A stretch of DNA of 34,410 bases from Fen-1077 sp964462865. Lineage in GTDB: Bacteria > Chloroflexota > Dehalococcoidia > Dehalococcoidales > RBG-16-60-22. The translations under genes and the position numbers were made by a program. Positions within the stretch are counted from its first letter, which is position 1; each line of letters starts with the position of its first letter. Positions 15,716-23,509 of the stretch are shown piece by piece. Under the pieces are notes generated by a model. The model was not told the origin of the DNA. It did not search any database and saw nothing but the letters and a program-made list of their open reading frames with translations. The stretch covers positions 1 through 34,410 of the forward strand of contig CAYWZO010000020.1 in assembly GCA_964462865.1 (NCBI GenBank). Reading direction: 5' to 3'.

Positions 15716-16108
15716 ATGTATTACTTCGCCTATGCCTCGAACTTGAGTAAGAAGCAGATGCAGGCGCGCTGTCCCGATAGTAAACCCGGGTTCGTGGCTG
15801 TTTTACCCAATTATAAACTGGTTTTTACCGGCTGGTCCCGGGAATGGCGCGGCGGTAAGGCTGCGATAAAGTCTTCCCGGGGAGATAAAGTACGGGGCGC
15901 TATCTATGAGGTGACCGATGCCTGCCTGCGCCAGCTGGATAAGTACGAGCCCGGCTATATCAGGCTCAACGTTACCGTTTTCGATGAAGACAACCAGCCG
16001 GTCCAGGCGGTCACCTATGTCAAGGCGGGCCAGCTGGATGAGACGATGCCTTCGAAGGAGTACGGGGAAATCATCCGGCAGGGCTACCGGGACTGGGGCA
16101 TTGCCTAG
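15716..16108 (+). CDS. Gamma-glutamylcyclotransferase-like (AIG2/GGCT) protein
   Basis: A 130-residue protein of the GGCT fold. The N-terminal substrate loop YFAYASNLS corresponds to the family YGSNL, with Ala in place of Gly. The likely catalytic acid is Glu78 in LDKYEPGY. Family members cleave gamma-glutamyl or gamma-glutamylamine bonds with release of 5-oxoproline, but sequence alone does not show which substrate applies here. It is the first plus-strand gene after the divergent glgC and has its own strong promoter. The next gene starts 91 bases later behind a separate candidate promoter. Confidence 0.85.
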   Translation: MYYFAYASNLSKKQMQARCPDSKPGFVAVLPNYKLVFTGWSREWRGGKAAIKSSRGDKVRGAIYEVTDACLRQLDKYEPGYIRLNVTVFDEDNQPVQAVTYVKAGQLDETMPSKEYGEIIRQGYRDWGIA

Positions 16109-16151
16109 GCGGGTTTTCTGTTTATTCGGTCGAATTTACCCGTGGTACATA

Positions 16152-16160
16152 TGGTACAAT
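16152..16160 (+). promoter_or_regulatory. Extended -10 promoter candidate before the AT-hook protein and ahcY
   Basis: TGGTACAAT: TACAAT (16155-16160) with TG one base upstream, the extended -10 form. No good -35 is seen. The transcript would open with the hairpin at 16166-16185. Confidence 0.4.
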
Positions 16161-16165
16161 GTAAG

Positions 16166-16185
16166 CCGGGACACAGGTATCCCGG
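16166..16185 (+). promoter_or_regulatory. Leader hairpin upstream of the AT-hook protein/ahcY
   Basis: CCGGGA-CACAGGTA-TCCCGG, a perfect 6-bp stem with an 8-base loop at the predicted 5' end of the mRNA, 14 bases before the ATG at 16200. It does not match the S-adenosylhomocysteine riboswitch consensus that I know. Its role is unknown. Confidence 0.4.
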
Positions 16186-16199
16186 GTAACAGTCAAAAG

Positions 16200-16409
16200 A
16201 TGAGTGAAATCGGCAGGCCGTCCCGAGACGAGGAGCGGAAGCACCCGTTACACGGCCAGTTAAACGGTGAAGTGCCCTGGCTGGATGGGTGTGCGGAGTA
16301 CGGCCGGGAGACATGTTTGGACTGCCCGGTGCCGCTGGAAAAGTGCCCTGCGGAACACCCCCGTCTTCATAAAGGCGGTCGGCCGAAGGGAAGTAAAAAT
16401 AAGGAGTGA
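16200..16409 (+). CDS. Small AT-hook/Cys-rich protein of unknown function
   Basis: A 69-residue protein. A four-cysteine group, Cys31, Cys39, Cys42 and Cys49 (C-x7-C-x2-C-x6-C), could hold a zinc ion or an iron-sulfur centre. The C-terminus GGRPKGSKNK resembles an AT-hook, the Gly-Arg-Pro core that inserts into the minor groove of AT-rich DNA. A second Gly-Arg-Pro occurs near the N-terminus (IGRPSRDEE). The frame is open upstream into the preceding gene, but the ATG at 16200 is the first start after that gene ends. There is little Shine-Dalgarno sequence. The stop overlaps possible ahcY starts, so the two are probably translated together. I do not recognise the family. Confidence 0.6.
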   Translation: MSEIGRPSRDEERKHPLHGQLNGEVPWLDGCAEYGRETCLDCPVPLEKCPAEHPRLHKGGRPKGSKNKE

Positions 16410-16411
16410 TG

Positions 16412-17677
<1,266 letters not shown>

Positions 17678-17683
17678 TGTAAC

Positions 17684-17798
17684 TGTCATTGCGAGCCATC
17701 CGCCACAGGCGGAGGCGTGGCAATCTCAATGAAGAATCTGAATCAGTGATAGGGATTGCCACGTCGTCCCGATGAAATCGGGACTCCTCGCAATGACA
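17684..17798. repeat. Palindromic mini-element (TGTCATTGCGAG type), copy 1
   Basis: A 115-bp element between ahcY and metK. Outer arms TGTCATTGCGAG (17684-17695) and CTCGCAATGACA (17787-17798) are perfect 12-base inverted repeats. Inside are a second pair GTGGCAATC/GATTGCCAC and two small hairpins, CCGCC-ACA-GGCGG on the left and CCCGAT-GAA-ATCGGG on the right. The whole can fold as a branched cruciform. It has no coding frame and resembles non-autonomous dispersed repeats. Read on the opposite strand it aligns with the copy at 19082-19187. Confidence 0.85.
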
Positions 17799-17829
17799 TA
17801 ATAGTAATATCTCTATTGCGGAGGGGAAA

Positions 17830-19041
17830 ATGCCTAACAGTTTTGCCAGCTCACCGAAATTCCTGTTTACCTCGGAGTCCGTGACCGAAGGGCACCCGGA
17901 CAAGATTTGCGACCAGGTGGCGGACACCATCCTGGACGCGATTATGGAGAAAGACCCGTACGGCCGCGTCGCCTGCGAGGTCGCCACCACCACCGGCCTG
18001 ATGATTGTCCTGGGTGAGATTACCACCAGTTGTTACGTCGAGGTGGCGCAGATTGCCAAGGACGTTATCCGGGACATCGGCTACACGCGCCCGGAATACG
18101 GGTTCGACTATGAATCGGTGGGCGTGCTGGTATCCATCAAGGAGCAGTCCGCCGATATCGATATGGGGGTCAGCAAATCGCTGGAGGCCAAGGAGACCAC
18201 CGGCATCAGCCACCTTGACGAAATCGGCGCCGGCGACCAGGGCATGATGGTCGGCTTTGCCTGTAACGAGACGCCGGAGCTGATGCCCCTTACCGTATCA
18301 CTGTCGCAGCAGCTCTGCCGCCGCCTCGCGGAAGTCAGGAAGAGCGGGAAGCTCAAGTACCTGCGGCCGGACGGCAAGTCGCAGGTGACGGTGGAATACA
18401 ACAACGGCGTCCCCAAACGTGTGGATAACGTCGTCATCGGGGCGCAGCACGACCCGGACGTCACCCACGCGCAGATTGAGAAGGACATCATCGAGCATGT
18501 CATCAAGGCCGTTGTCCCCGCCGCGCTGATAGATAAAAACACGAAGTTCTATGTCAATGCCACCGGCAGGTTCGTTATCGGCGGCCCTGTGTCCGATACG
18601 GGCTGCACCGGCCGCAAGATAATCGTGGATACCTACGGCGGCGTCGCCCGGCACGGCGGCGGCTCTTTCTCCGGCAAGGACCCCACCAAGGTCGACCGCT
18701 CGGCGTCTTACATGGCGCGCTACATCGCCAAGAACATGGTGGCTGCGGGCCTGGCTGACCGCCTGGAAATCCAGGTGGCCTACGTTATCGGTAAGGCGCA
18801 CCCGCTCTCCGTCTCTGTGGAGACCTTCGATACCGGCAAGGTGCCCAATAAGGTCATCGAAGACCTGATTCAGAAGCACTTCGACCTGCGCCCCGGCGCT
18901 ATCATCCAGGCCCTCGGCCTGCGCCGCCCCATCTACCGCCAGGTTGCCGCCTACGGCCACTTCGGCCGCGCGGACTTGGACCTGCCCTGGGAAAAGACGG
19001 ACAAGGCGGCTCTTTTAAAGAAAGAGGGGCTGGGGAAGTAG
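17830..19041 (+). CDS. metK: S-adenosylmethionine synthetase
   Basis: Forms S-adenosylmethionine from methionine and ATP in the cytosol, usually as a tetramer. The 403 residues fit bacterial MetK. Signatures are FTSESVTEGHPDKICDQVADTILD near residue 13, the signature hexapeptide GAGDQG near 136, and the P-loop-like GGGSFSGKDPTKVDRSASYMAR near 275. The C-terminus has LRRPIYRQVAAYGHFGR. A strong ribosome site GGAGGGG precedes the ATG. No SAM riboswitch is present; most of the upstream spacer is a palindromic repeat. Together with ahcY it covers the SAM-to-SAH part of the methyl cycle. The gene is bracketed by two oppositely oriented repeat copies. Confidence 0.97.
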   Translation: MPNSFASSPKFLFTSESVTEGHPDKICDQVADTILDAIMEKDPYGRVACEVATTTGLMIVLGEITTSCYVEVAQIAKDVIRDIGYTRPEYGFDYESVGVLVSIKEQSADIDMGVSKSLEAKETTGISHLDEIGAGDQGMMVGFACNETPELMPLTVSLSQQLCRRLAEVRKSGKLKYLRPDGKSQVTVEYNNGVPKRVDNVVIGAQHDPDVTHAQIEKDIIEHVIKAVVPAALIDKNTKFYVNATGRFVIGGPVSDTGCTGRKIIVDTYGGVARHGGGSFSGKDPTKVDRSASYMARYIAKNMVAAGLADRLEIQVAYVIGKAHPLSVSVETFDTGKVPNKVIEDLIQKHFDLRPGAIIQALGLRRPIYRQVAAYGHFGRADLDLPWEKTDKAALLKKEGLGK

Positions 19042-19081
19042 GGGGAGTTTAAGAGGGGTGCAGCCCCTCTTTATACGAAAT

Positions 19082-19187
19082 GTCATTGCGAGGAGCGTAG
19101 CGACGTGGCAATCTCTATCGTTGTACAAGTATATCATTGAGATTGCCGCGCCTCCCCCGATTTCATCGGGGGAGGGCTCGCAATGAC
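19082..19187. repeat. Palindromic mini-element (TGTCATTGCGAG type), copy 2
   Basis: A 106-bp element between metK and the mutase gene. Outer arms are GTCATTGCGAG (19082-19092) and CTCGCAATGAC (19177-19187). Inner arms GTGGCAATCTC and GAGATTGCCGC pair with one wobble. A strong hairpin CCTCCCCCGAT-TTC-ATCGGGGGAGG lies near the right end. The base before the left arm is T but the base after the right arm is also T, so one terminal pair is lost relative to copy 1. The mutase gene starts 16 bases after the element. Confidence 0.85.
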
Positions 19188-19202
19188 TATAGTACAAAGG
19201 GG

Positions 19203-20642
19203 GTGAGTCAAATAGAAAAACCAAACCCCATCAAGTTCGGCACGGACGGCTGGCGCGGTATCATCGGCGAGGACTTTACCTTCGAAAACGTCCGCTACTG
19301 CGCCCAGGGCGTGGCCGATTACCTCAAGCAGGCGAAGCTCACCGGGCGCGGCATCGTCATCGGCTATGACACGCGCTTCGCCTCGGAAGACTTCGCCGCC
19401 GCCGCCGCGGAAATCATCGCCGGCAACGGCATCAAGGTCTATCTGGCCCCTAAAGTTGCCCCTACACCTGTCATCAGCTACGGCGTCCTGACGCAAAAGG
19501 CCGGCGGCGCTATCATCGTCACCGCCAGCCACAACCCCGGTATCTGGAACGGCTTTAAGTACAAGGACGAGCACGGCTCCAGCGCCTCGGATGAAATCAC
19601 TTCGAAAATAGTCGGCTTCATTGATAAAGCTTATGGTGCCGGCAAGTTCAACCGGCTGCCCCTGGCCGCGGCGAGGAAAAAAGGGCTGGTCCTGGATACC
19701 GACCTCGACCCGGTATATTTTAAGCAGGTGGGGCGGCTCATTGACCTGGACAGACTAAGGAAGAGCGGCCTGAAACTGGTCATCGACCCCATGTACGGCG
19801 CCGGGACCGGTTATCTGAAGCGGCTACTGGGCGGCGGCGCAATGAAGCTGACGGAGATACACGCCGAGCGTAATCCCATCTTCCCCGGAATACGGCCGGA
19901 GCCGATTATGCCTCACCTCGAAGCGCTTTCTACGGCGGTGAGGCAGCAAAAAGCGGACGCCGGCCTGGCCACCGATGGCGATGCTGACCGCATGGGCATC
20001 GTGGATGAAAAGGGCAACTTCATCACCCAGTTGCAGGTCTTCGCGCTGCTCTGCCTCTATATGCTGGAAGTACGCGGCGAGCGCGGCGCGATAGTAAAAT
20101 CCCTCACCACCACCAACATGGCCTTTCGACTGGGTGAGATTTTTAACGTGCCGGTGTACCAGACGGCGGTGGGCTTTAAATACATCGCACCGGTGATGCT
20201 GGCCAGGGACGCCATCATCGGCGGGGAGGAGAGCGGGGGCTACGGCTTCCGCGGCCATGTCGCCGAGCGCGATGGTATCCTGGCCAATCTCTACTTCCTC
20301 GACCTCATGGAGAGGTTGGGCAAAAGCCCCTCCGGGCTTATCGATTACCTCTACGGCAAGGTCGGCCCCCATTACTACGAGCGGGTTGACATAAGATTTC
20401 CCGAAGCGGAGCGTCAGGCTATTGTCGACCGCGTCCGGGACTACCCGAGCGATGTTATTGATAACGTTAAAATATTGAACGTGGATACCACCGACGGCTT
20501 TCGCTTCAACCTGGCGGACAATACCTGGCTGCTCATCCGCTTTTCCGGCACCGAGCCCCTGCTGCGCATCTACACCGAGACGGATTCGCCGGAGCGCGTG
20601 GAACGGATGCTGGAGACAGGCAAAAAGATGGCCGGGGTATAA
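19203..20642 (+). CDS. Phosphoglucomutase/phosphomannomutase family protein
   Basis: An alpha-D-phosphohexomutase of 479 residues that interconverts hexose 1- and 6-phosphates through a phosphoserine enzyme. The phosphoserine is Ser109 in TASHNP, the metal site is DGDADR (258-263), sugar recognition is GEESGG (341-346), and the phosphate-binding end is RFSGTEPLLRIYTE near 445. Whether glucose, mannose or glucosamine phosphate is the main substrate cannot be read from these motifs. The frame is open 22 codons upstream into the repeat element, but that part has no family likeness. GTG at 19203 is the most plausible start, although it lies within its own AAAGGGGGTGA ribosome site. An isomerase gene follows after 44 bases. 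Confidence 0.9.
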   Translation: MSQIEKPNPIKFGTDGWRGIIGEDFTFENVRYCAQGVADYLKQAKLTGRGIVIGYDTRFASEDFAAAAAEIIAGNGIKVYLAPKVAPTPVISYGVLTQKAGGAIIVTASHNPGIWNGFKYKDEHGSSASDEITSKIVGFIDKAYGAGKFNRLPLAAARKKGLVLDTDLDPVYFKQVGRLIDLDRLRKSGLKLVIDPMYGAGTGYLKRLLGGGAMKLTEIHAERNPIFPGIRPEPIMPHLEALSTAVRQQKADAGLATDGDADRMGIVDEKGNFITQLQVFALLCLYMLEVRGERGAIVKSLTTTNMAFRLGEIFNVPVYQTAVGFKYIAPVMLARDAIIGGEESGGYGFRGHVAERDGILANLYFLDLMERLGKSPSGLIDYLYGKVGPHYYERVDIRFPEAERQAIVDRVRDYPSDVIDNVKILNVDTTDGFRFNLADNTWLLIRFSGTEPLLRIYTETDSPERVERMLETGKKMAGV

Positions 20643-20686
20643 AAGAAGCGTCAGCCCCTCGAATAATCCTTAAGGGGGTGAGTGAG

Positions 20687-21754
20687 ATGAGAACGGTAAA
20701 CCTGAACGACCTGAAGACTTATCAAAAATATGACCCGGATGGCATGCTGGCGCGCATTAAAGAGCTCCCGATGCAGTGCCGCCAGGCCTGGGACGCGGCC
20801 ATGCAATTCAAGCTGCCCGCGGATTACCAAGACGTCACTAAAGTGGTTGTGCTGGGCATGGGCGGCTCGGCCATCGGCGGCGACCTGGTGCGAAGCCTGG
20901 TGCAGGCGGAAGCAAAGATACCCGTCATTGTCCACCGCGATTACGGCCTGCCCGCTTTCGTGGATGATAAGACCCTGCTGATTGCCTCCAGCTATTCCGG
21001 CAACACCGAAGAAACGCTGTCCGGCTTCGAGCCGGCGCTCCAGACCGGGGCCAAAAAGCTGGCGATGACCACCGGCGGCAAACTCCAGGAGATGGCCGAA
21101 ACCAACAGTGTTCCGGTTTTTAAAATCGAATACAAAGCCCAGCCCCGGGCGGCGCTCGGCTTCAGCTTTGTTCCCACCCTCGGCGTCCTGCAAAAATTAG
21201 GCTTTATCAAGGATAAGTCCGGCGATGTCGCCGAGACAGTGAAGGTATTAGAGGAGCTTTCGATAAAACTGGACGAAAAATCGCCGCTGGCCTCCAATCC
21301 CGCCAAGCAGCTGGCGCAGCGCCTGTACGGACGGCTGCCGGTGATTTACGGCGCCGGCATCGCCGCCGAAGCCGCCCACCGCTGGAAAACGCAGATTAAC
21401 GAAAACGGCAAGGCCTGGGCCTTTTACGAGGTCTTCCCGGAGCTGAACCATAACGCGACTGTCGGTTTCCCGCTGCCAGGAGAACTGGTTAAAAAAATAA
21501 GGGTAATATTGCTGCGCTCGCCGTTATTTAATGAGCGTGTCAAGCTGCGCTACGAGGTGACCTGCGAACTGCTCAAACAGGCGGGCGTGGCCTATGAATT
21601 CGTGGACAGCGAGGGGACGAGCGCCCTGGCCCAAATGGTCAGCCTGGTCTCCATCGGCGATTACGTAAGCTATTACCTGGCGATTCTCTATAAAGTTGAC
21701 CCTTCCCCGGTGAAGGTAATCAGCTACCTCAAGGACCGGCTGGTTAAGGGGTAG
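20687..21754 (+). CDS. Bifunctional phosphoglucose/phosphomannose isomerase
   Basis: A 355-residue member of the SIS-domain PGI/PMI family, which isomerises both glucose-6-phosphate and mannose-6-phosphate to fructose-6-phosphate. The first sugar-isomerase domain has VVVLGMGGSAIGGDLVRSL near residue 60 and ASSYSGNTEETLSGFE near 105. The second has VIYGAGIAAEAAHRWKTQINENGKAWAF near 225, with the likely catalytic Glu in ELNHNATVGF near 255. The ATG at 20687 lies six bases after AAGGGGGTGA and is preferred over the GTG at 20678 inside that site. With the preceding mutase it gives glucose-1- and mannose-1-phosphates for nucleotide-sugar synthesis. Confidence 0.92.
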   Translation: MRTVNLNDLKTYQKYDPDGMLARIKELPMQCRQAWDAAMQFKLPADYQDVTKVVVLGMGGSAIGGDLVRSLVQAEAKIPVIVHRDYGLPAFVDDKTLLIASSYSGNTEETLSGFEPALQTGAKKLAMTTGGKLQEMAETNSVPVFKIEYKAQPRAALGFSFVPTLGVLQKLGFIKDKSGDVAETVKVLEELSIKLDEKSPLASNPAKQLAQRLYGRLPVIYGAGIAAEAAHRWKTQINENGKAWAFYEVFPELNHNATVGFPLPGELVKKIRVILLRSPLFNERVKLRYEVTCELLKQAGVAYEFVDSEGTSALAQMVSLVSIGDYVSYYLAILYKVDPSPVKVISYLKDRLVKG

Positions 21755-21789
21755 GGAAAACAATAAAAAACCAAAGGGAGGTATCTTGG

Positions 21790-21948
21790 ATGGCCAACGG
21801 TAAAGGAAACACGGCGGCAGGCACGGGCTTCGGTATTGTCTGGTTCATCGGCTGGCTTTTCACGATGGGCTACATCGCCCCGGTCTGGTGGAAATGGATT
21901 TTAGGCATCGTGGTCTGGCCGTGGTTCCTGGGGGTGCACATAAGATAA
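21790..21948 (+). CDS. 52-residue tryptophan-rich small membrane protein
   Basis: A short gene with a clear ribosome site GGGAGGT seven bases before its ATG. The protein starts with a polar MANGKGNTAAGTG, followed by two hydrophobic segments, FGIVWFIGWLFTMGYIA and WWKWILGIVVWPWFLGV, that could form a helical hairpin. Six Trp in 52 residues is unusual. It lies 35 bases after the isomerase gene and is followed by a terminator, so it is probably the last gene of that operon. Function unknown; the ribosome site, placement and composition argue that it is real. Confidence 0.7.
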   Translation: MANGKGNTAAGTGFGIVWFIGWLFTMGYIAPVWWKWILGIVVWPWFLGVHIR

Positions 21949-21977
21949 AAACAAATTATATACCAGAACCTGCTATC

Positions 21978-22015
21978 GGCCTTATTTCCTTTTAGGGGAG
22001 GTCGTAGGCCTTTTT
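21978..22015 (+). terminator. Rho-independent terminator after the small membrane protein
   Basis: GGCCT (21978-21982) pairs with AGGCC (22006-22010), and inside it TTTCC pairs with GGGGA (two G-U pairs); five T residues follow (22011-22015). It closes the plus-strand operon 30 bases after the stop codon. Confidence 0.6.
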
Positions 22016-22065
22016 ATGTACAAGTTGCAGCATGTTAACAATACGATGTGTAAAGATAGATAAAG

Positions 22066-22458
22066 CTACATGATATCGCCACCCGCCAAGAGATAAATAA
22101 GCAGAATTATTGTCCCCAACAAAGGAATTAAAAGCCCTATAATTGACAGCACTAAGCCTGTGATGGACAGGCCAGCTTTGTTTGATTTCAACCCCTTTTT
22201 ACCAGATATTATGCCTAATATCGCGAGCACTACAACGGCTATCAGAAATACGAGAAACGTAATTAATAATATGCAATTGCCAATTTCTTTATTAAAGTTA
22301 GAGTGAACCAATAACTCGATAAAATACCCTGAAAACCAGAATATTAGTAATATGCAAAGCGCAATGGTGCCGAAGACCAGAGATTTTTTACCGTAATGGT
22401 CATACTCTGAACTCTTCTTTTGTGATTTATTATTTTCGGTCATTCCGGTTGAACTCAT
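22066..22458 (-). CDS. Small multi-pass membrane protein (DUF4190-like)
   Basis: About 130 residues: a polar, charged N-terminus (MTENNKSQKKSSEYDHYGKK) followed by three hydrophobic segments. The last pair, LAILGIISGKKGLKSNKAGLS and ITGLVLSIIGLLIPLLG, has the Gly-rich pattern of DUF4190-type proteins, whose function is unknown. The gene is clearly AT-rich and uses AAT, ATA and TTA codons freely, unlike its neighbours, which suggests recent acquisition. The start is uncertain: TTG 22470, ATG 22458 and ATG 22443 are in frame and none has a strong ribosome site. It has its own promoter and an unusual TTGACC/GGTCAA palindrome upstream. Confidence 0.6.
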   Translation of the reverse strand: MSSTGMTENNKSQKKSSEYDHYGKKSLVFGTIALCILLIFWFSGYFIELLVHSNFNKEIGNCILLITFLVFLIAVVVLAILGIISGKKGLKSNKAGLSITGLVLSIIGLLIPLLGTIILLIYLLAGGDIM

Positions 22459-22490
22459 GAGGAATACCAATTTTATCTAATTGCTTTCTA

Positions 22491-22507
22491 TTGACCTGAG
22501 GGGTCAA
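22491..22507. promoter_or_regulatory. Operator-like inverted repeat TTGACC-N5-GGTCAA
   Basis: Perfect six-base arms (22491-22496 and 22502-22507) lying between the predicted -10 and the start codon of the AT-rich membrane-protein gene. A repressor bound here would block elongation or initiation; as RNA it would be a short hairpin in the leader. Confidence 0.45.
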
Positions 22508-22519
22508 AATGATGAAAAT

Positions 22520-22549
22520 ATTGTAATTAAGTCGTTTTTGATATGTCAA
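22520..22549 (-). promoter_or_regulatory. Promoter of the DUF4190-like gene
   Basis: On the minus strand TTGACA (22544-22549), an 18-base spacer and TACAAT (22520-22525), eleven of twelve consensus bases. Confidence 0.6.
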
Positions 22550-22592
22550 ATGATAACCAGGGGATGTATGGGCAAAAGGGTAGTTGTAGTAC

Positions 22593-22634
22593 AAGCGCCG
22601 GATTGCCGACCGCGTTGTTGCATATCCGGCGCTT
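22593..22634. terminator. Strong hairpin closing the ribosomal operon
   Basis: Perfect 11-base arms AAGCGCCGGAT (22593-22603) and ATCCGGCGCTT (22624-22634) with a 20-base loop, 20 bases after the rpsI stop on the minus strand. It is placed as a terminator, but no T-run follows on the minus strand (TGTACTAC), so termination may be factor-dependent or the stem may protect the 3' end. Confidence 0.5.
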
Positions 22635-22654
22635 TGCTTTCCCTGTTTTGCTGA

Positions 22655-23050
22655 TTAGCGCTTGGTGTACTGCGGCGCTTTGCGGGCCCGCTTGAGGCCG
22701 GGCTTCTTCCGCTCCTTGGCGCGGGCGTCACGCGTCAGCAGGCCCTGCTGGCGCAGCACCGGCTTATAGCGCTCGTCGGCCCTGATTAGGGCACGGGAGA
22801 TACCGTGCGCGATGGCGCCGCTCTGCCCGGAAATGCCGCCGCCCAGCACCTTGATGACGGCGTTATACTTGCCGGTGCTTTCCGTGGCGAGGAACGGCAG
22901 GGTGATGACACGCTGGTGTTCCAGAGAAGGGAACCTCTCTTCCATGGGCATCCCGTCCACGATAATGGCGCCGTTGCCGGCCATCAGTTTGACACGCGCT
23001 ACCGCTGTCTTCCGGCGGCCTGTCCCGTAAAAATAGCTCTGTTTATCCAT
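22655..23050 (-). CDS. rpsI: 30S ribosomal protein S9
   Basis: Small-subunit protein whose C-terminal tail reaches the P-site tRNA. The 131 residues fit the family: YGTGRRKTAVARVKL near residue 8, GGGISGQSGAIAHGISRAL near 70, and the basic tail ending KAPQYTKR, with the conserved final Lys-Arg. It is the last gene of the block, 15 bases after rplM, the usual rplM-rpsI pair. Confidence 0.97.
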   Translation of the reverse strand: MDKQSYFYGTGRRKTAVARVKLMAGNGAIIVDGMPMEERFPSLEHQRVITLPFLATESTGKYNAVIKVLGGGISGQSGAIAHGISRALIRADERYKPVLRQQGLLTRDARAKERKKPGLKRARKAPQYTKR

Positions 23051-23065
23051 AAAATCCCTGTCCTC

Positions 23066-23509
23066 TTATTTTTTGGTGGTCGGCTTCTGGCTGGTTTGTT
23101 TGGTTTTTACCGGCGCGGGGCTGGCGGCGCCGGCGTAGACCCGCAGTCTTTTCCTCATCCGGTCGCCCAGACGGGTGTGGGGCAGCATCCCGTTCACGGC
23201 GTACTGGATAGCACGGGTGGGGTGTTCCTGCATCATCCTGCCCAGGGTGATGCTTTTCAGCCCGCCGGGATAGTTCGAATGCCGGTAATAGACCTTCTGC
23301 TGGGTCTTCTTGCCGGTGAAGCGGACTTTACCGGCGTTGACTACCACCACGAAATCGCCGATGTCCTGGCTGGGGCTGTAAATGGGCTTGTGTTTGCCCA
23401 TAAGCAGCTTGGCTATCTGGCTGGAAAGCCGCCCCAGGGTCTGGTCGGCGGCATCAATAACGTGCCGTTCCCGTTTGATTTCCGCGGCTTTAGGGGTGTA
23501 AGTCTTCAT
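23066..23509 (-). CDS. rplM: 50S ribosomal protein L13
   Basis: Large-subunit assembly protein. Signatures are DAADQTLGRLSSQIAKLLMGK near residue 18, the GDFVVVVNAGKVRFTGKK segment near 46, and GMLPHTRLGDRMRKRLRVY near 108. The 147 residues are typical. The C-terminal tail is rich in Ala, Pro, Lys and Thr (TKQTSQKPTTKK). Its ATG overlaps the truA stop by four bases, suggesting coupled translation. Confidence 0.97.
   Translation of the reverse strand: MKTYTPKAAEIKRERHVIDAADQTLGRLSSQIAKLLMGKHKPIYSPSQDIGDFVVVVNAGKVRFTGKKTQQKVYYRHSNYPGGLKSITLGRMMQEHPTRAIQYAVNGMLPHTRLGDRMRKRLRVYAGAASPAPVKTKQTSQKPTTKK

Noticed and set aside
15918..16199. Upstream extension of the AT-hook protein frame
   Set aside because: It overlaps the cyclotransferase-like gene in another frame and contains the promoter and leader hairpin; the ATG at 16200 is the first sensible start.
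17678..17829. SAM riboswitch upstream of metK
   Set aside because: The space is almost entirely the palindromic repeat; no SAM-I or SAM-II core was recognised.
17684..19187. CRISPR array or direct repeats around metK
   Set aside because: Only two copies, in inverted orientation, long and palindromic, and with a gene between them.
19137..19202. 22-codon N-terminal extension of the phosphohexomutase
   Set aside because: It is translated repeat sequence (Arg/Pro-rich) and not part of the enzyme family.
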